Shown here in pieces: positions 33,019 through 45,600 of a stretch of 64,000 bases of DNA; position 1 is the stretch's first letter; each line of letters opens with the position of its first letter. The notes beneath the pieces are model-generated. The model had not been told where the DNA came from. It was given only the letters and a program-made list of their open reading frames with translations, and made no database searches. Source of the DNA: Acanthochlamys bracteata. Taxonomy: Eukaryota > Streptophyta > Magnoliopsida > Pandanales > Velloziaceae. Position numbers and translations under genes: made by a program. The stretch covers positions 10,664,001 to 10,728,000 of the forward strand of contig CM034127.1 in the NCBI GenBank assembly GCA_019914995.1, read 5' to 3'.

Positions 33019-36000
33019 TCACCTAAAATCAAACACAATCTCATCAACTAAGTCGCCCAAAAGTACCATGCCTATCTCTGTACCAATTTCATCTACCTCC
33101 TCAACTAGTGTACCGCACCAAGGATTGATTCTCAGATCATAAGCAATAAGACTATCTAGTGAATGCTTTTCATCCACTGAAGGGTGTGCAAGCAACTTGA
33201 TCTGATGCCTCAAGCAGTCCAACAACTTCTTTCCATGAGGTAATCCAGTCCCTTTCTTGTATGTAGGAGTACCTATAACCATCGGCATTGCTTCACTTAC
33301 AAGATCAGACAACAACTTGTCTACAATGGCATTATCACCACAAACCAATAGTGATTCTTCATCGTCATTGAGTTTTTGTTTGCTATAAATTTCCTCGGAG
33401 ACCAATGTATAGGTTGGTTTTAGTAGTTCATCCCACCTCGGTAATGCCTGATCCCAAGCATCATAAAAGATCTCACGTTCACCAACAACTACAGTGTTTA
33501 ATGCAATGTCACTACTGCCATTTACTTGTAGGCAGCCATCACCTTCCTGATTGTTTTCCTTGAAAGAATCATCTCCACTCTCTGGTTCAATAGTTGGTAG
33601 GTGTTTGCAGTTGACACTCTCAGCTTCTTCAGATATTCTTCTGACTTCTGATGGAGCTAAGAGTGCATTAAAAACAACTACGTGATGCCAAAAGTGATGC
33701 TAGATTTAATACGATTTGATTTTGAATTTAAGAATCTCTACCTGGGAGGTCTGAGCTGAGCTCTCCAGAATCTTGTGGTGAATGATTGTCCTCAGCGAAA
33801 GGCATTTCGAAAGGTGATACAGGACTTGGAAGTCCTGGTCTACATAGGTCATCTGGAGAACAGCAGTAAACTGATGCGGGACTGGGGGGAACTTCCGTAA
33901 AATTTTCCTGCAGCAAATGCATAACCAACATTATGAATAAACAAAGTCACATTTAGTAGTTTATAGCAATCTAAGACGTATAAGATGAGATTAGCTTCTT
34001 GCCTGTATATTGTCAAAATTTGTAAGAACCGATGGCGCAGTCATAAGAGCTTTTGTAGGATCGAACATATCACAAACTGGTTTCTCTGGGGAATGAATCT
34101 TCTTCCCAAATAATTTACCTTTAATATTAAAGTTGTACCTCAAGTGCGACACTTTACCCTTGAAGTTGAAATTTTCTTTCTTACTTTTTCTGATTTCTGG
34201 CGAACTATTTCCTGATCGTTCATGTTTCCTTAGTAAATGGGCACCTGTTAGTTCATGTTGATCTTCTAAAAGAAGCTTCTCAAAAGCCGTTTCTGATACA
34301 GGAGCTGAGAATGACCTTACGAGGTTCCTTGGTGATACTGCATCATCGTTGGTAATTCTATCATGATTATCATCAGATTCACCTCTAAAGGATTGTGCCG
34401 TTGACTCCGTATTGAAATTCCTTTCATCCAAATAGTTCTCCCTTATGCCAGTTTTCAGTAAATCAGACCTTGCTCTTATGCTCTGCCCTTCTTTGAACAT
34501 TGAGTTTGCAGGTCTTGCACCGCGGTTCAGCGGAATTTCTATATTGGTTTCTTTCTTCAGAATATTCTGCACCCTCTTTGACAAGAGTTTCCTTGTATCT
34601 CTGCTAATGAACTCCGGGGAATCAGGTGCATGGAATTGGACTTCGCTTCTATATGATCCAGTAGATTCAGATCGGATCAGTGTGGTTGTCCCCAAGTCCC
34701 TAGCAACACTTTCTCTCACTTGTTTTGCAATATGGCGAGCAATTTGCTTAGGGTCAGCACAGTTTTCACTTACTGAAGTCTCAGGAGTTACAGTAACACC
34801 AACTCTTGAGGGATTGCTTCTTGCCTTGCCTTGAATTTCCATTTTGAGTCTTTCCTTTACCTCTTCAAGAAAATCCTTCATGCTATATTCCCTGTTTAAA
34901 ATCTGAGAGGACCTGGACCAGGACTGCTCGATTTCATCGTTCCTTTCCGAACAAGGTTTCAAGATCACTATTCTTGTAGGTGATGAGGGCCTGCCCTGGT
35001 CTTCATCGTACTCATAAATGTCAAGATCTTCAAAATCATCCAGTGCATCTTTGTAACTTGAGGTGACGTCAAATGCATACTGGGGTCTTCCTAAGTTCTC
35101 TCCGAACTTGGTGATCGCTAGGTGTTCGAAATTGTTAGATTTTGCTTTGTAATGACCTATTGCAATGTCATCCTTCAACCCAAAATGATTATATCTACCG
35201 AAATGCGCACCTCGAGAACTGCCTCCTTGTTCTTCACGATTCTTAAGCTTTGGTGCTGAAACAGGCACGGCTTCTGGGTATGATTTCTTCCTGCAATAAG
35301 CATACATTGCCATTCTTTCTCTGTTTAGATTCTCTTGAGCAAGTATCTGGCTATCGTTGCTCTCCAAAATGTTTTCGCCAAAATCGAGATATCTCGATCT
35401 CTCCCATACTTTGGATGCTTGCCATGCCTCGAAGTCCTTCTTGAACTTCTGCAGTTGCTCTTCCTGCGGATGCTCCCTAGGTTGTGGCTTATTCAGCCTC
35501 TGACTTCTCGAGCTATGACTTGAACTTCCATCGAAGCACAAAGGTATTTTCTCCTGTAGTTTTGTGTTCAGAACCAAAGAATCACTTGATGGCTGGTGAC
35601 CATAATCGTTAAGCTTTTTCTCTGCAGTACTAGCGCTCGGGTTTTCATTCTTCGACTCCTTCACTTGTATCGAGGCTTTGGTTTCTGATGGCAAAGGATC
35701 CATGCCCATCAAACGGGCAACAACACTGGGAGTATTTTTTCTTGCAACCATTCTGCTTTCCATTTCATCATCAATCAGCTTTTTCATCGGAATCCCACTA
35801 GTAGATAGCCCCGTGTTAGAACACTTCTGCGTAACCTGACAAGAGTACTAGAAACCCAAATCATTTATGTGATTTATGATACTTTTACGTTACATAGATT
35901 ATAGCAGATTCTTTTCTCTATTCTTTTTAAAGAGAACTTCCTAGAGTACATTGATGATCAAACCAGTAGCGAGTTGGGAAAAGAAACGAAGACCGATAAT

Positions 36001-36262
36001 TAGAACTCACTGGAAATTGTTCATGAACAACATGGTACTTGTCATACGCCTCCATGGGAAATTCAAGGCTGTTTCTTGGAGCTGCAACGCCTGCTAATAC
36101 CCAAGAACATGTATAAACTATAAAGCAGACGTAAACGAAAGCAAAACAGTTTATTAAGAGTAACTGTGATCGCAGCTTACCATCACCATGTCTTCTATGT
36201 GCTCGCAGCTTCCGCGATGAATTAGGTTGACTAAGTTCAAAGAAATGTAGTATGCGTCCCAT
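33019..36262 (-). CDS. TRM-like protein (VARLMG motif and C-terminal DUF4378)
   Basis: TRM (TON1-recruiting motif) proteins organise cortical microtubules and cell shape; the subgroup here is uncertain. Coding exons on the minus strand: 36262-36181, 36090-36011, 35826-34003, 33907-33742 and 33677-33019, in phase throughout and giving 936 residues. Visible motifs are APRNSLEFP in exon 2, NTPSVVARLMGMD (about residue 85-97), NREYSMKDFLEEVKERL in the middle, TEVPPSPASV in exon 4 and a DUF4378-like C-terminus (FYDAWDQALPRWDELL, INPWCGTLVEE, LLGDLVDEIVFD). The start at MGRILHFFELSQP is chosen because the upstream leader exon (low end at 36870) has no in-frame ATG. The intron after exon 3 has a GC donor (CAG|GCAAGA at 34002-34001), the only way to keep frame and family sequence. 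Confidence 0.85.
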
Positions 36263-39200
36263 ATATCCCTTGATCAACTGCCCCCAAAATCAATCAGTCA
36301 GCAAACTTGTTCTCCAGCAAGAACCACAAATATCTTAGACTACGGATTGAAATTCCAGAACAAATTCTTCGCAGAATTTTTTTAAAGAAAAATATATTCA
36401 AGATGCAAATGTTTCCAACTACTTCATGCCTGAATAAGAAACACTTGATTAAGTGAATGTTGTCGAGCATAAGGCAAATGTTTACAGGAGAAGATTGAAG
36501 AAATTAAGAGCAGCATGTGATATAGGAGATCAATGAGCTTATAAGTCAAAATTCCACAGCAACATCAAGCTTTACAGATGCAATATAATGTTTCACTTCC
36601 CAAAACGCTACATAACATGATTTCAACAGAAGTTTTTTTTTTTATGTGTCATCACAAAAGTTGGTTTATCAAACAGAAAGTGATTCAATTCTGTTTGATC
36701 CTGCTGCTACCTGTCATACATGCATGAAACCATTTCTTGTACTATTCTAAACCGCTTGAGTCAAAATTGCTTATCAACCACAAACTTCTTATAATTCAAA
36801 AGGAGAGAGAACAGAGGCATTACCAGTAAGTAACAAATTTCAAGCCTCTGAAACCACAATTATTCCTACCTCCGCAGTACTGGAGAAGACATGAAGAGCT
36901 TCTGCAACAGAGCTAGCCCCAGAGGAGAACTAACAACAAATCAAGAACACAACAGTTCATCGAAAAAGAAAGAAGAAAGAAACCTGCCGGAAAGCTAATG
37001 ATGACGATGATGGTTTTTCTGTCTGTCTCACATCTTTCCAGCTTGCTTTTACTTGATTCGGTTTAGCAGTTGTTTTTAACTAATCCTCTCTCTAGTTCAT
37101 AAAGAAGAAGAGTGCTCCATTTGCTTGCTGCGTTAGTAATCTTTGTTTATTATGCGAATTTTATTAGTTTATTGAGAAACAGCTCATGAAGAGCAGTTGC
37201 AATGTTGGCGCCATTTTATAAAGCACACAAGAAGCAACAGGACAGCATGTTAATCTGCCCCGCCTACTCCTATCTACTGTTCCTCTTATTATTGTTAGTA
37301 TTGCGCGCTTTCTTTGACAAGCAAGTCTTTTGCCTTCCAAGTAATAAAATAAAAAATAAAACAAAAGAAGTCAATAGAAATCCTAGAGCTGTCAATCTGA
37401 ATAATTGTATCAAAGTTATTTTCTAAAAAAAATTTTAAAAATTATTTTAAAAAAAAAATTATTTAAATTTATCGTACCTCTCTCGTCAAAGTACGATATT
37501 CAAAGCGTGAATGCTTCAGCCGATTAGAATGTGCAATTGTGCAAAACTTTATTATACAATTATTCATCAATGTTTTGAACTCCACCGCTTACCGATGGTC
37601 TTGAAATTCTCGTCTTTAAACTTCCATAAAATTCAATTATATTGCATTAAAAGTTCAAAAAATATATTTTTTGGAGATAAGACGGCACTGCAATTAGGTT
37701 TCACTAGTTAGGAGTAAGTCCAGAAAATATACTCATAATTAAATTTCTTATAAAATCTGTGTATTTAGCAATTGCAAGTGTAATGGCACATAATATACTT
37801 CATTTATGTTTCATTGTACTTGATCCAAACAATTTGTTGGGCTAAAAACTTAGATACAAACAACATAAAGCCCCTTAATTGCTTCCAATATACTTTTGTG
37901 TTGTTATTCCATTCAAACTAAAAGAATAGAGACAAACAGAACTGTGTTTGTTATTAAACTCTTCAATGGTATTTAGTAATTTCTTTGTTGAACAAAGATG
38001 GAGACAAACATCGGAGGGCTTAATGGTTGCAAGGCTCTCACGTCTACTAGTTAACTTCCCCACGTTATGCGCCTGCCCTCTTCAATAGGAAAGAAATCTT
38101 ATAAGAAGAACGAGGACCAGAGAATGTCTTCCCTTCTCAACAGGTGTTTATATGTTTTTCTAGTACACAGCAGTAGTTGGCTAACTAACACATATACATT
38201 TTGTGTATCACGCAAGTAGATGTACTATAGAACATGAAACTTTATTCTAATGCATTATCACATGCTATATTATTGTCAATGAGTTAGGTGTACCTTTTGA
38301 TATTTTAACATTTTAATATAATAATTCTTGTTAACTATAAGAAGAGGATAGTGATACTTAAGAAATAATATAGTGTAACTTGTAAGCAAAAGCATGTTAC
38401 AGTGATCAATAATACATTAGAACAGTTCGAATTAGTATGTCAAATTTATCTGTGCACACGTTATTTTTGCCCAAAGTTGATATTTTTAGAGAACCCAAAA
38501 AAAAAAGGAGAAAGAAAAAAGTTGCAGCTTTACAAGATTGTAACGTTAATTTAACAATAATTTTGAGCTAAAATCTGATGCCATTAATGAAAGAAATTAA
38601 AGTAGCTAGCATGCATGCACAATGTTTATTGTTGATATCACATGGTAGGGACATAAATTTAGGTTGCTTTGATGGTGGGCATAGCAATCAACTATGTAAT
38701 TAGAGAGTTTTGTCCTCTTAATTTTGACCATCACCACATGATGGCATGATCATCTATAAAACTTTTCTGCCTCAAACTTTAAGTCATTTTGCATTTAAAT
38801 CTCATCTCTCTCATTAATACATATAGTTGAATAAGCAGTTCCTCTGTTTTTCTTAATTATTAAAAACTAGCAGATAATAATCTTCTATCTGGGAAAAAAA
38901 ATAGACAATTGAAATAAGAATATGCTACAAATTCATTGAAAATTGAGTTAGAAATGAGCATTAGAGAAAAACTTATCTTATCAAGAGACAACTAAGATCT
39001 ATGTTTAGTTGTAAAGGCAATCAATCTTTCCATCTCATAGCTTTTTTCTGGCTTTTGAAATGTAATGATTCTATGAACATGACATGTGAAGATGTCGACA
39101 GCAATCTTTTGATGGGCCAAATAAGTGGTCCAAAAGTAAATGCTTCAATTCATTTGGGCCCTTTAATACGTACGCTATTGGGCCCATTCTAAACCAAAAC

Positions 39201-42200
39201 TTTTTGGGTTTTTACATTCTTGAACCGCTAATAATTTCTTTAAACAAAACCAGTCTCTGGACACTTGCTCGAATAATCGAATTAGAGCATATTTTAGTTA
39301 CAAATAACTCCATTTTTTTATTTTAGATTTTGAATTCAATTATTTTATATATTTTATTTATCACACTGATCTATATAGTCACTTCTATAATTTCATATCC
39401 ATCAAATTTAATCCAAAAATTTACTTTACATATTTTAATTATCACTATAAACTATTTTTTCATTTAATGTTTTTATTGAATTTAATTTTACAAGACTAAT
39501 TATATATAATTAAAAACAGGCCATAAACCCACTGCAACTGAGTGCATGTGCCGGTTCCCATCAAATTCTGAGTTAGATTCTCGAGAGCACTATGTAGGAG
39601 AGAATTTCATTACATAAATTGCAATGGTAGGATGAGTAACTAATATTCATAAAATGAACAAATAATGATGAAAAGACTAATCATGCTAAAACGTATTATG
39701 CAGTCTGATCTTGCAAATGTTGATGTTTTTTTTAATATTTTTTCTTTCTCTCCCACACTTAAGAGTGCGATTTGGTAGTACATACCAAAAACAACTTCTC
39801 AACTTTTTTTTATTTTATATTTTTTATATATATTTTATAAATATTTAAAAAATTTATTTAAAAATTTATATAATATAAAAAAATTTTATCGTAATGAAAT
39901 AATAAAATAGAGTTTATTTTCCAAAAAATAAAAATATTTTTTATTTTAAAAAAATTTTATTTTATAAGTAATTTTAAATACACTTATTTTATTTGTGTGT
40001 GATCACATGACGGTAGTGGAGATGTGTCAGCCAGTACTGCTCTCGTACTAATCTCAATCCTCATATGTGAATTAGCAATTCTTTTTTTACTAACCTCCAA
40101 CTCTTTAGAATTTTGTTATAAATGCAAAGAAAAATAGCTTTACGTAGGGGTCCTTTGGAGTTGATTAAAATAGGCAATTGTATTTAGAAAATTTGTTTTA
40201 TAACATTTTTATAACAATTTGTTTTTTAAATAATAATAAAAATTATATATATATAAATTTTATTGAAAAATAAAAAATTAAAATGATATAAATAGTGTAA
40301 AACGAATTGCTAAACAGCAAGATAATGGATTTTGTAAGATGATTTATGATTTAGAAACATTATGAATTAAACTTCTTAAAAAATAAAAACCAACTCTGAT
40401 TTCTTGTGAATCAGAAAAGTCTTCATAAGAATCGTCGCCGGCTAAAAATCCTCTACAAAATTCAACAACTCAATCGAGTTTTACGATTTTCGCAGTACAA
40501 CCAAAGGATTTGATCAAAGGCAATTGTAGAGGATGAAGCGCCGATAGCCAATGTAAATAACAAACAACAACAACCGAACGCGAGCTAGTTTGGAATTTGG
40601 ACTGATTTTAGCCTCAATCTAAGCCCATTAACTTTTTGTAGACCGTAGTTGGGCTATTTAAGCATGCTGCGGTCCATCATGCAACGTAGTTCTTATTAGG
40701 TTAGGAAAATTCTAACTCCTGTAGACTTCTTTGAGTAGACATTTCAGAACAGTTTAGCACTGTGTTTCTATTTTAATTTTGGGCTTAAATTTCAATGCCA
40801 AGCACTTCCGTGCCAGAAAACAATATCTAGTACATACTTGTAAATTATGTTTTGCACGCTGATTAGGGGCAGTTTATATTTTTAACATGTGAAACTTTCA
40901 AATTTTTGTTTTAGTCAATGAGCTTCCAAATCAGATTTTCTTAAAACTATTATGACTCTGATATTATCATTATTAAAAGTTTTCAGTACCCCCCTTATTA
41001 TTAGTACAAAATAGTAAACGATTTCAAAATAGCTTAGTTACATTGATTACATACATAGCAAGTAAAAAACTTGATTAATGATATTTTTTACCTTAAAAGT
41101 TTTGAACATTAAGTAACATCTTTATTAAAAAATGATCAGATCTTGCAATTCAACATTGATCAAGAGTCAACCCACAGAAAAATGATCTGGATGAAAACTA
41201 ATTTAGGGTACGTTATGATTGCTTCAAATAGAGAATTTTTTTAAATAAAATTTATTTTAAATTTTTTTAAAAATAAGTTTAAATACTTTAATCTAGAAAT
41301 ATATATATATTTGTATGATGCATAATTTATTCATCTTTTTCAAATTTTTAAAAGGTATTTTAAAAATTATAAAAGCTTTTAGAAAATTTTTATGAAATGA
41401 AAGGCAATGCTGTAGTTACTTCCAAAAAGTCATTGTGGGAAGTTTAGTATCGTTTATAAAATAAAACTTTTTTTAAAAATAAATTTAATTTAAAAGATAA
41501 CAAAAGTTATGTGTATATATTTTTTACGCATACATTTTTTACATATTTTAATTTTTTAAAAATTTAATAGAATACTATATAAAATTTATTTAAAAATATA
41601 AACTATTTATTTAAAAAGATAAGTATTTAGAAAGTAACGTAAAATTGCAACTTAGTAAGAAGAAGACGCGTTAAGATAACCCATTAGTCTTTTCTTTGAT
41701 AAAAGAAATCTTCAATATTAGAGATATAAGAAATCTTCAATAAACGAAATCTTCCTGAATTTGATCCGAAATTGATTTATGAAAATTAAATTTGAGTTTG
41801 ACTTTAGTCAGCTACGGATCAATTCGGTTTGATAAAATTTGATCCAAAAATTTAACATATTTAGATTGATAAAATTTGATTTATTTAATATATATAATAT
41901 TTGTTAGAATATATATGTAATAATTAGAGATATTTAAAATAATAATATTAAATTTTATTTTAATTATATATATTTTTAAGTTATCCAATTCTAATTAATT
42001 TCATACTTAATTTATAGATTTTATCGAACTAATATATTTTTATATATAATAATTAATAATTTATATATATTATTATTAAAATAATTTTTTTAAATTTATT
42101 AATATTTTAATTATTAAAAATAATTCAAATTTAATCTAATTATTAAATAAATTAAATTAAAAATTTTATAATTTAATCAATATAAATATATAAATTATAT

Positions 42201-42505
42201 TAGAGCATCAGTGATATAATCGGATCTGACTTATTAATTCATATCGCCACCGCTGTATTTGGTTAACTATCAATCCACATGTTTCCTGGTTCAAGTACAT
42301 GAGTGATCCAGCAATTTGGTCGGTGGTGCCATGTCAGTTGTAAGTAACAAATCACAATCAAGTCCAACAATCTCTATGTGTACGAATCCAATTTTAACTC
42401 CGACAAAACCGCCCTGCTTGACACGAATATTATTCAATCCATCTACTAACAAACACCCATTCTCTTCTTTTCTTTCTTTTAATTTCTTGCCTTTTTCTTT
42501 CCACT
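36263..42505. other. Long gene-poor region (leader of TRM-like gene, then spacer)
   Basis: Up to about 37000 it holds the 5' leader intron, a noncoding first exon of the TRM-like gene (ending at 36870) and its promoter. The remaining 5.5 kb is AT-rich without a recognisable gene. It contains probable decayed MITE-like blocks (about 39767-39985 and 41206 onward, beginning GTGCG/GGTACG), and a promoter-like segment near 38640-38800 with no reading frame after it. Low-complexity TA-rich DNA fills 41880-42200. Confidence 0.5.
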
Positions 42506-42693
42506 TGTATATTATATATAACTGCTCTCTCTACTTTGTCTCTATCTTTCCTTTCTGACAGAAAACTTCTCTTGTTCTCTTCTTCTTCTACGTCTTCTCG
42601 TCCATCTTTTTCCTCGTAGTTGTTTCTGGTTCAAGTTTTTATCCACAAAACATTCTCTCCTTGTTTGTGAAGTAGTTTTAGATTTCTGCATCC
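42506..42693 (+). promoter_or_regulatory. Core promoter and pyrimidine-rich leader of the tomosyn-like gene
   Basis: TATATTATATATAA around 42507-42520 is followed by a CT-rich stretch running to the start codon at 42694, as often seen in plant leaders. Confidence 0.4.
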
Positions 42694-45600
42694 ATGTTTG
42701 TGAAGAAGTTCGTCGAGAAGGTTTCTAAAAAGGTCACTCTCCTTCTTCTTCTTCTTGTTTTGCGATTTGTTCTTGATACGCACAACCTTGTTGTGTTGGT
42801 GATTTTTTTTAGTTTAGTTAGAAGGAAAAATTGCAAAACATTTTTAATGCAAAAAACAGTGGTTTAGAATTTCAACCCAGATCAGTATCGATCAATGCAA
42901 AATAACTTCCTGAGAGTCCGTTGATTTTCTTCACTTCATCTCTGGATACTCTGTCAAATACATATTTGCTGGTTATTTTATTAGTGTAAGATTTTAGTTT
43001 CCATTTTCTTTGGAATCTCATGTTAAGGCATGTATCAGAATAATAATGGTGCCACGTCGATACATTAATTGCATAAGATTTGAAATCATGTCAAACATAT
43101 AGTTTAGGTATGTTTAATGTCAGCATCATTATCTTGCCAAATCATCCATTATCATTTAATTAATCCATCAAAGCAAGGTCGGTTCTTCGATCCCCTTATA
43201 ATATCATTATTAGAGTCATCGAGAAACAGCAATGCATGCTCGTTAATTTATTGTCAACTTTTTACTAGTTCTCGTTCTCACCTTTGTCGAATGAAAATGT
43301 TGCTAACAGATTGAAATGTTTCCCTCACTGTATTGATGTGAAGCAGAACTTGTTGGGACTTGGATTGGGAGGAGTAGGAGGGAATGCTGTAGGACTTGCT
43401 GATGGCATACGAGGACTTAGTCCAGAGGACGTATACCCTCGCCTACTCTTCCACTATGGAGTCCCTTCTGGTGCTTGCTCTCTTGCCTATGACACTATTC
43501 AACACATTGTTGCAGTAGCCACCAAGTAATCAATCCCCTTTTCAATTTGTCAACGTTATAGTCTTTCTTTTCAGTGAGTGAAATTGGGTTGAAGGGCTTT
43601 CGTTTTGCAGTGATGGCCGCATCAAGCTCTTTGGAAAAAATAACACACAGGCTCTGTTGCAGTCGGACTCTGCAGTGTCCACCAAGTTCCTGCAGGTGAA
43701 CAGGAATCACCATTGCTTCCTTTGTATGTGTATATTATTTGGACTTTAAAGTTCACAACTGTAGGACGTTTTAAATGATAGCTTGACAGATCTATAATGG
43801 CATGCCGCTTGATTTCAAGCTCTGGTAGGCGTCCGTAGAATAATGCACTTGATTAGTTGACTCACCAATATTTTATTAGTAATTCTTAACGCCAGCTTAA
43901 GTGATCCACTCATGCCCGTCATTTTTGCAGTTTTTGGACGGCCAAGGGATCATCTTCAACGTAACTGTCCACAATCATATTGAGGCACGTATATGATGAT
44001 TGGAGTACTTTTCCTCAGCTTTTGTTAAGAAGTATTAGCTGGTTGTTTTCTTAGGTCCCTGTAGGTTCGTGTTTAATAGCATAGCTCAAGTACAAAACAC
44101 TTTTATGGCAATACCAGTTCCTTAAAAAAGTACAAATCACTTTTTTGCTTCCTCTTAAGTATAGGATGACTAATATCAAATTGCTTGTTAGAAAATTATG
44201 GAAGAGAATCATTTCACATGTATAATGAGATATGTTCCTTTCGTATGATCAAAAGTATGGTAGATCTTTGTTTGGTCGGTAGATCTTTGTTTGGTCGGCA
44301 AAGCAATCTGAATTGATCTCCATCATATCTTCTCTTTCGAGGAACTGGGATTGCCACATATCTCTATCATATTTTAAGCTAAGAACTTCTGCAAATACTG
44401 TTTTAGGTATGGGACATTGATAAGAAGGAGCTATGTTGTGTGCATATCTTGAAGGAGGAAATTACTGCATTTGCTGTTGTGCAACACACTTGTTACATGT
44501 ATGTTATGTCACTTTGTCTATTCAATATTACTTTTGTTTTTTGAGTTTCAGTTCTAAAGCTTTTATTTTGTCTAACATAGGTATGTCGGAGATCGTCTTG
44601 GAAGTATACTTGTGTTCAAGTTTGACAAGGAACACAATAACTTAACTCGAGTGGAGTATAGAATACCTTCCACTGAAGTTCATACAGAGTCTCAGCTTGC
44701 CGGTATCTTTTCTTTTGATTTGTTATGTGTGTATGTAAATGTTAGAACCGTCAATGTGAAAACAATTTACATAAGGATTGCATAACATGCTTCATACAGA
44801 GTGCAACATGCGATTGAGTACAGGAATATGGATGTGTTATGTGGAAACTAGCCCATAAAGATACCTTAGTGATACTACTTATGAAAGACAGAAAAAATAT
44901 ATCACAGTGCTCACTGTAAGTCCTAGCATGTCAATTGCAAGTTGTGTTGTGTACTTATAGTGCCTCCTTTGACAAATATCTGCAGAATATATTTTTACCT
45001 CTGTACTGTTTTTAGCCCCAGATAGGAGGTCTTTGTTATGTTTTTGCTTAATGTGTGATCTGAATTGAGATTCAAAACGTATCGATTCTTGAAATGTATG
45101 TTATACTATGCTATAACTTCTAAATTATCTTTCAGGAACGGAAAACACAGTAGATGATGATGCTGCCGTTGTTTCTGTCTTGCCACAGCCCATGGCTGAG
45201 GCCAAAAGGTTCTCTTCTTCTCTCTCTCCTTCCCTCCCTCTGCCCTCTCTGATAAGCTCCAGAACACATGCGCGTTTACTTTTGTGTCAAGTATACTGTT
45301 ATAACAACCCATGATGAAAATTTAGTTACCTAAGTAAATTGATATTGTTGCTATTTTTCTAAGCAGGATTTTGATAATCTATAGAAATGGACATATTATC
45401 TTGTGGGCGCTTTCTGAGAGTAAACCACTGTTTTCCACTGGTGGGAATTCAAAACATTTCTCTCAACACGAACAAAAGAGGGTAGTATCGGCATGCTGGG
45501 CATGCCCAGTTGGGAGCAAAGTTGTTGTTGGATATTCCAGTGGCGATATATTCATTTGGTCTATTCCTGCTTTTTCTGATCATAAGAATGCTCTATCAGC

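Noticed and set aside
44264-44299. GGTAGATCTTTGTTTGGTC repeated twice
   Set aside because: Simple 19-base tandem slippage within a tomosyn intron, no further copies, so not an array.
45106-45312. Minus-strand frame inside the tomosyn-like gene
   Set aside because: Shadow of exon 7 and a CT-rich intron on the other strand.
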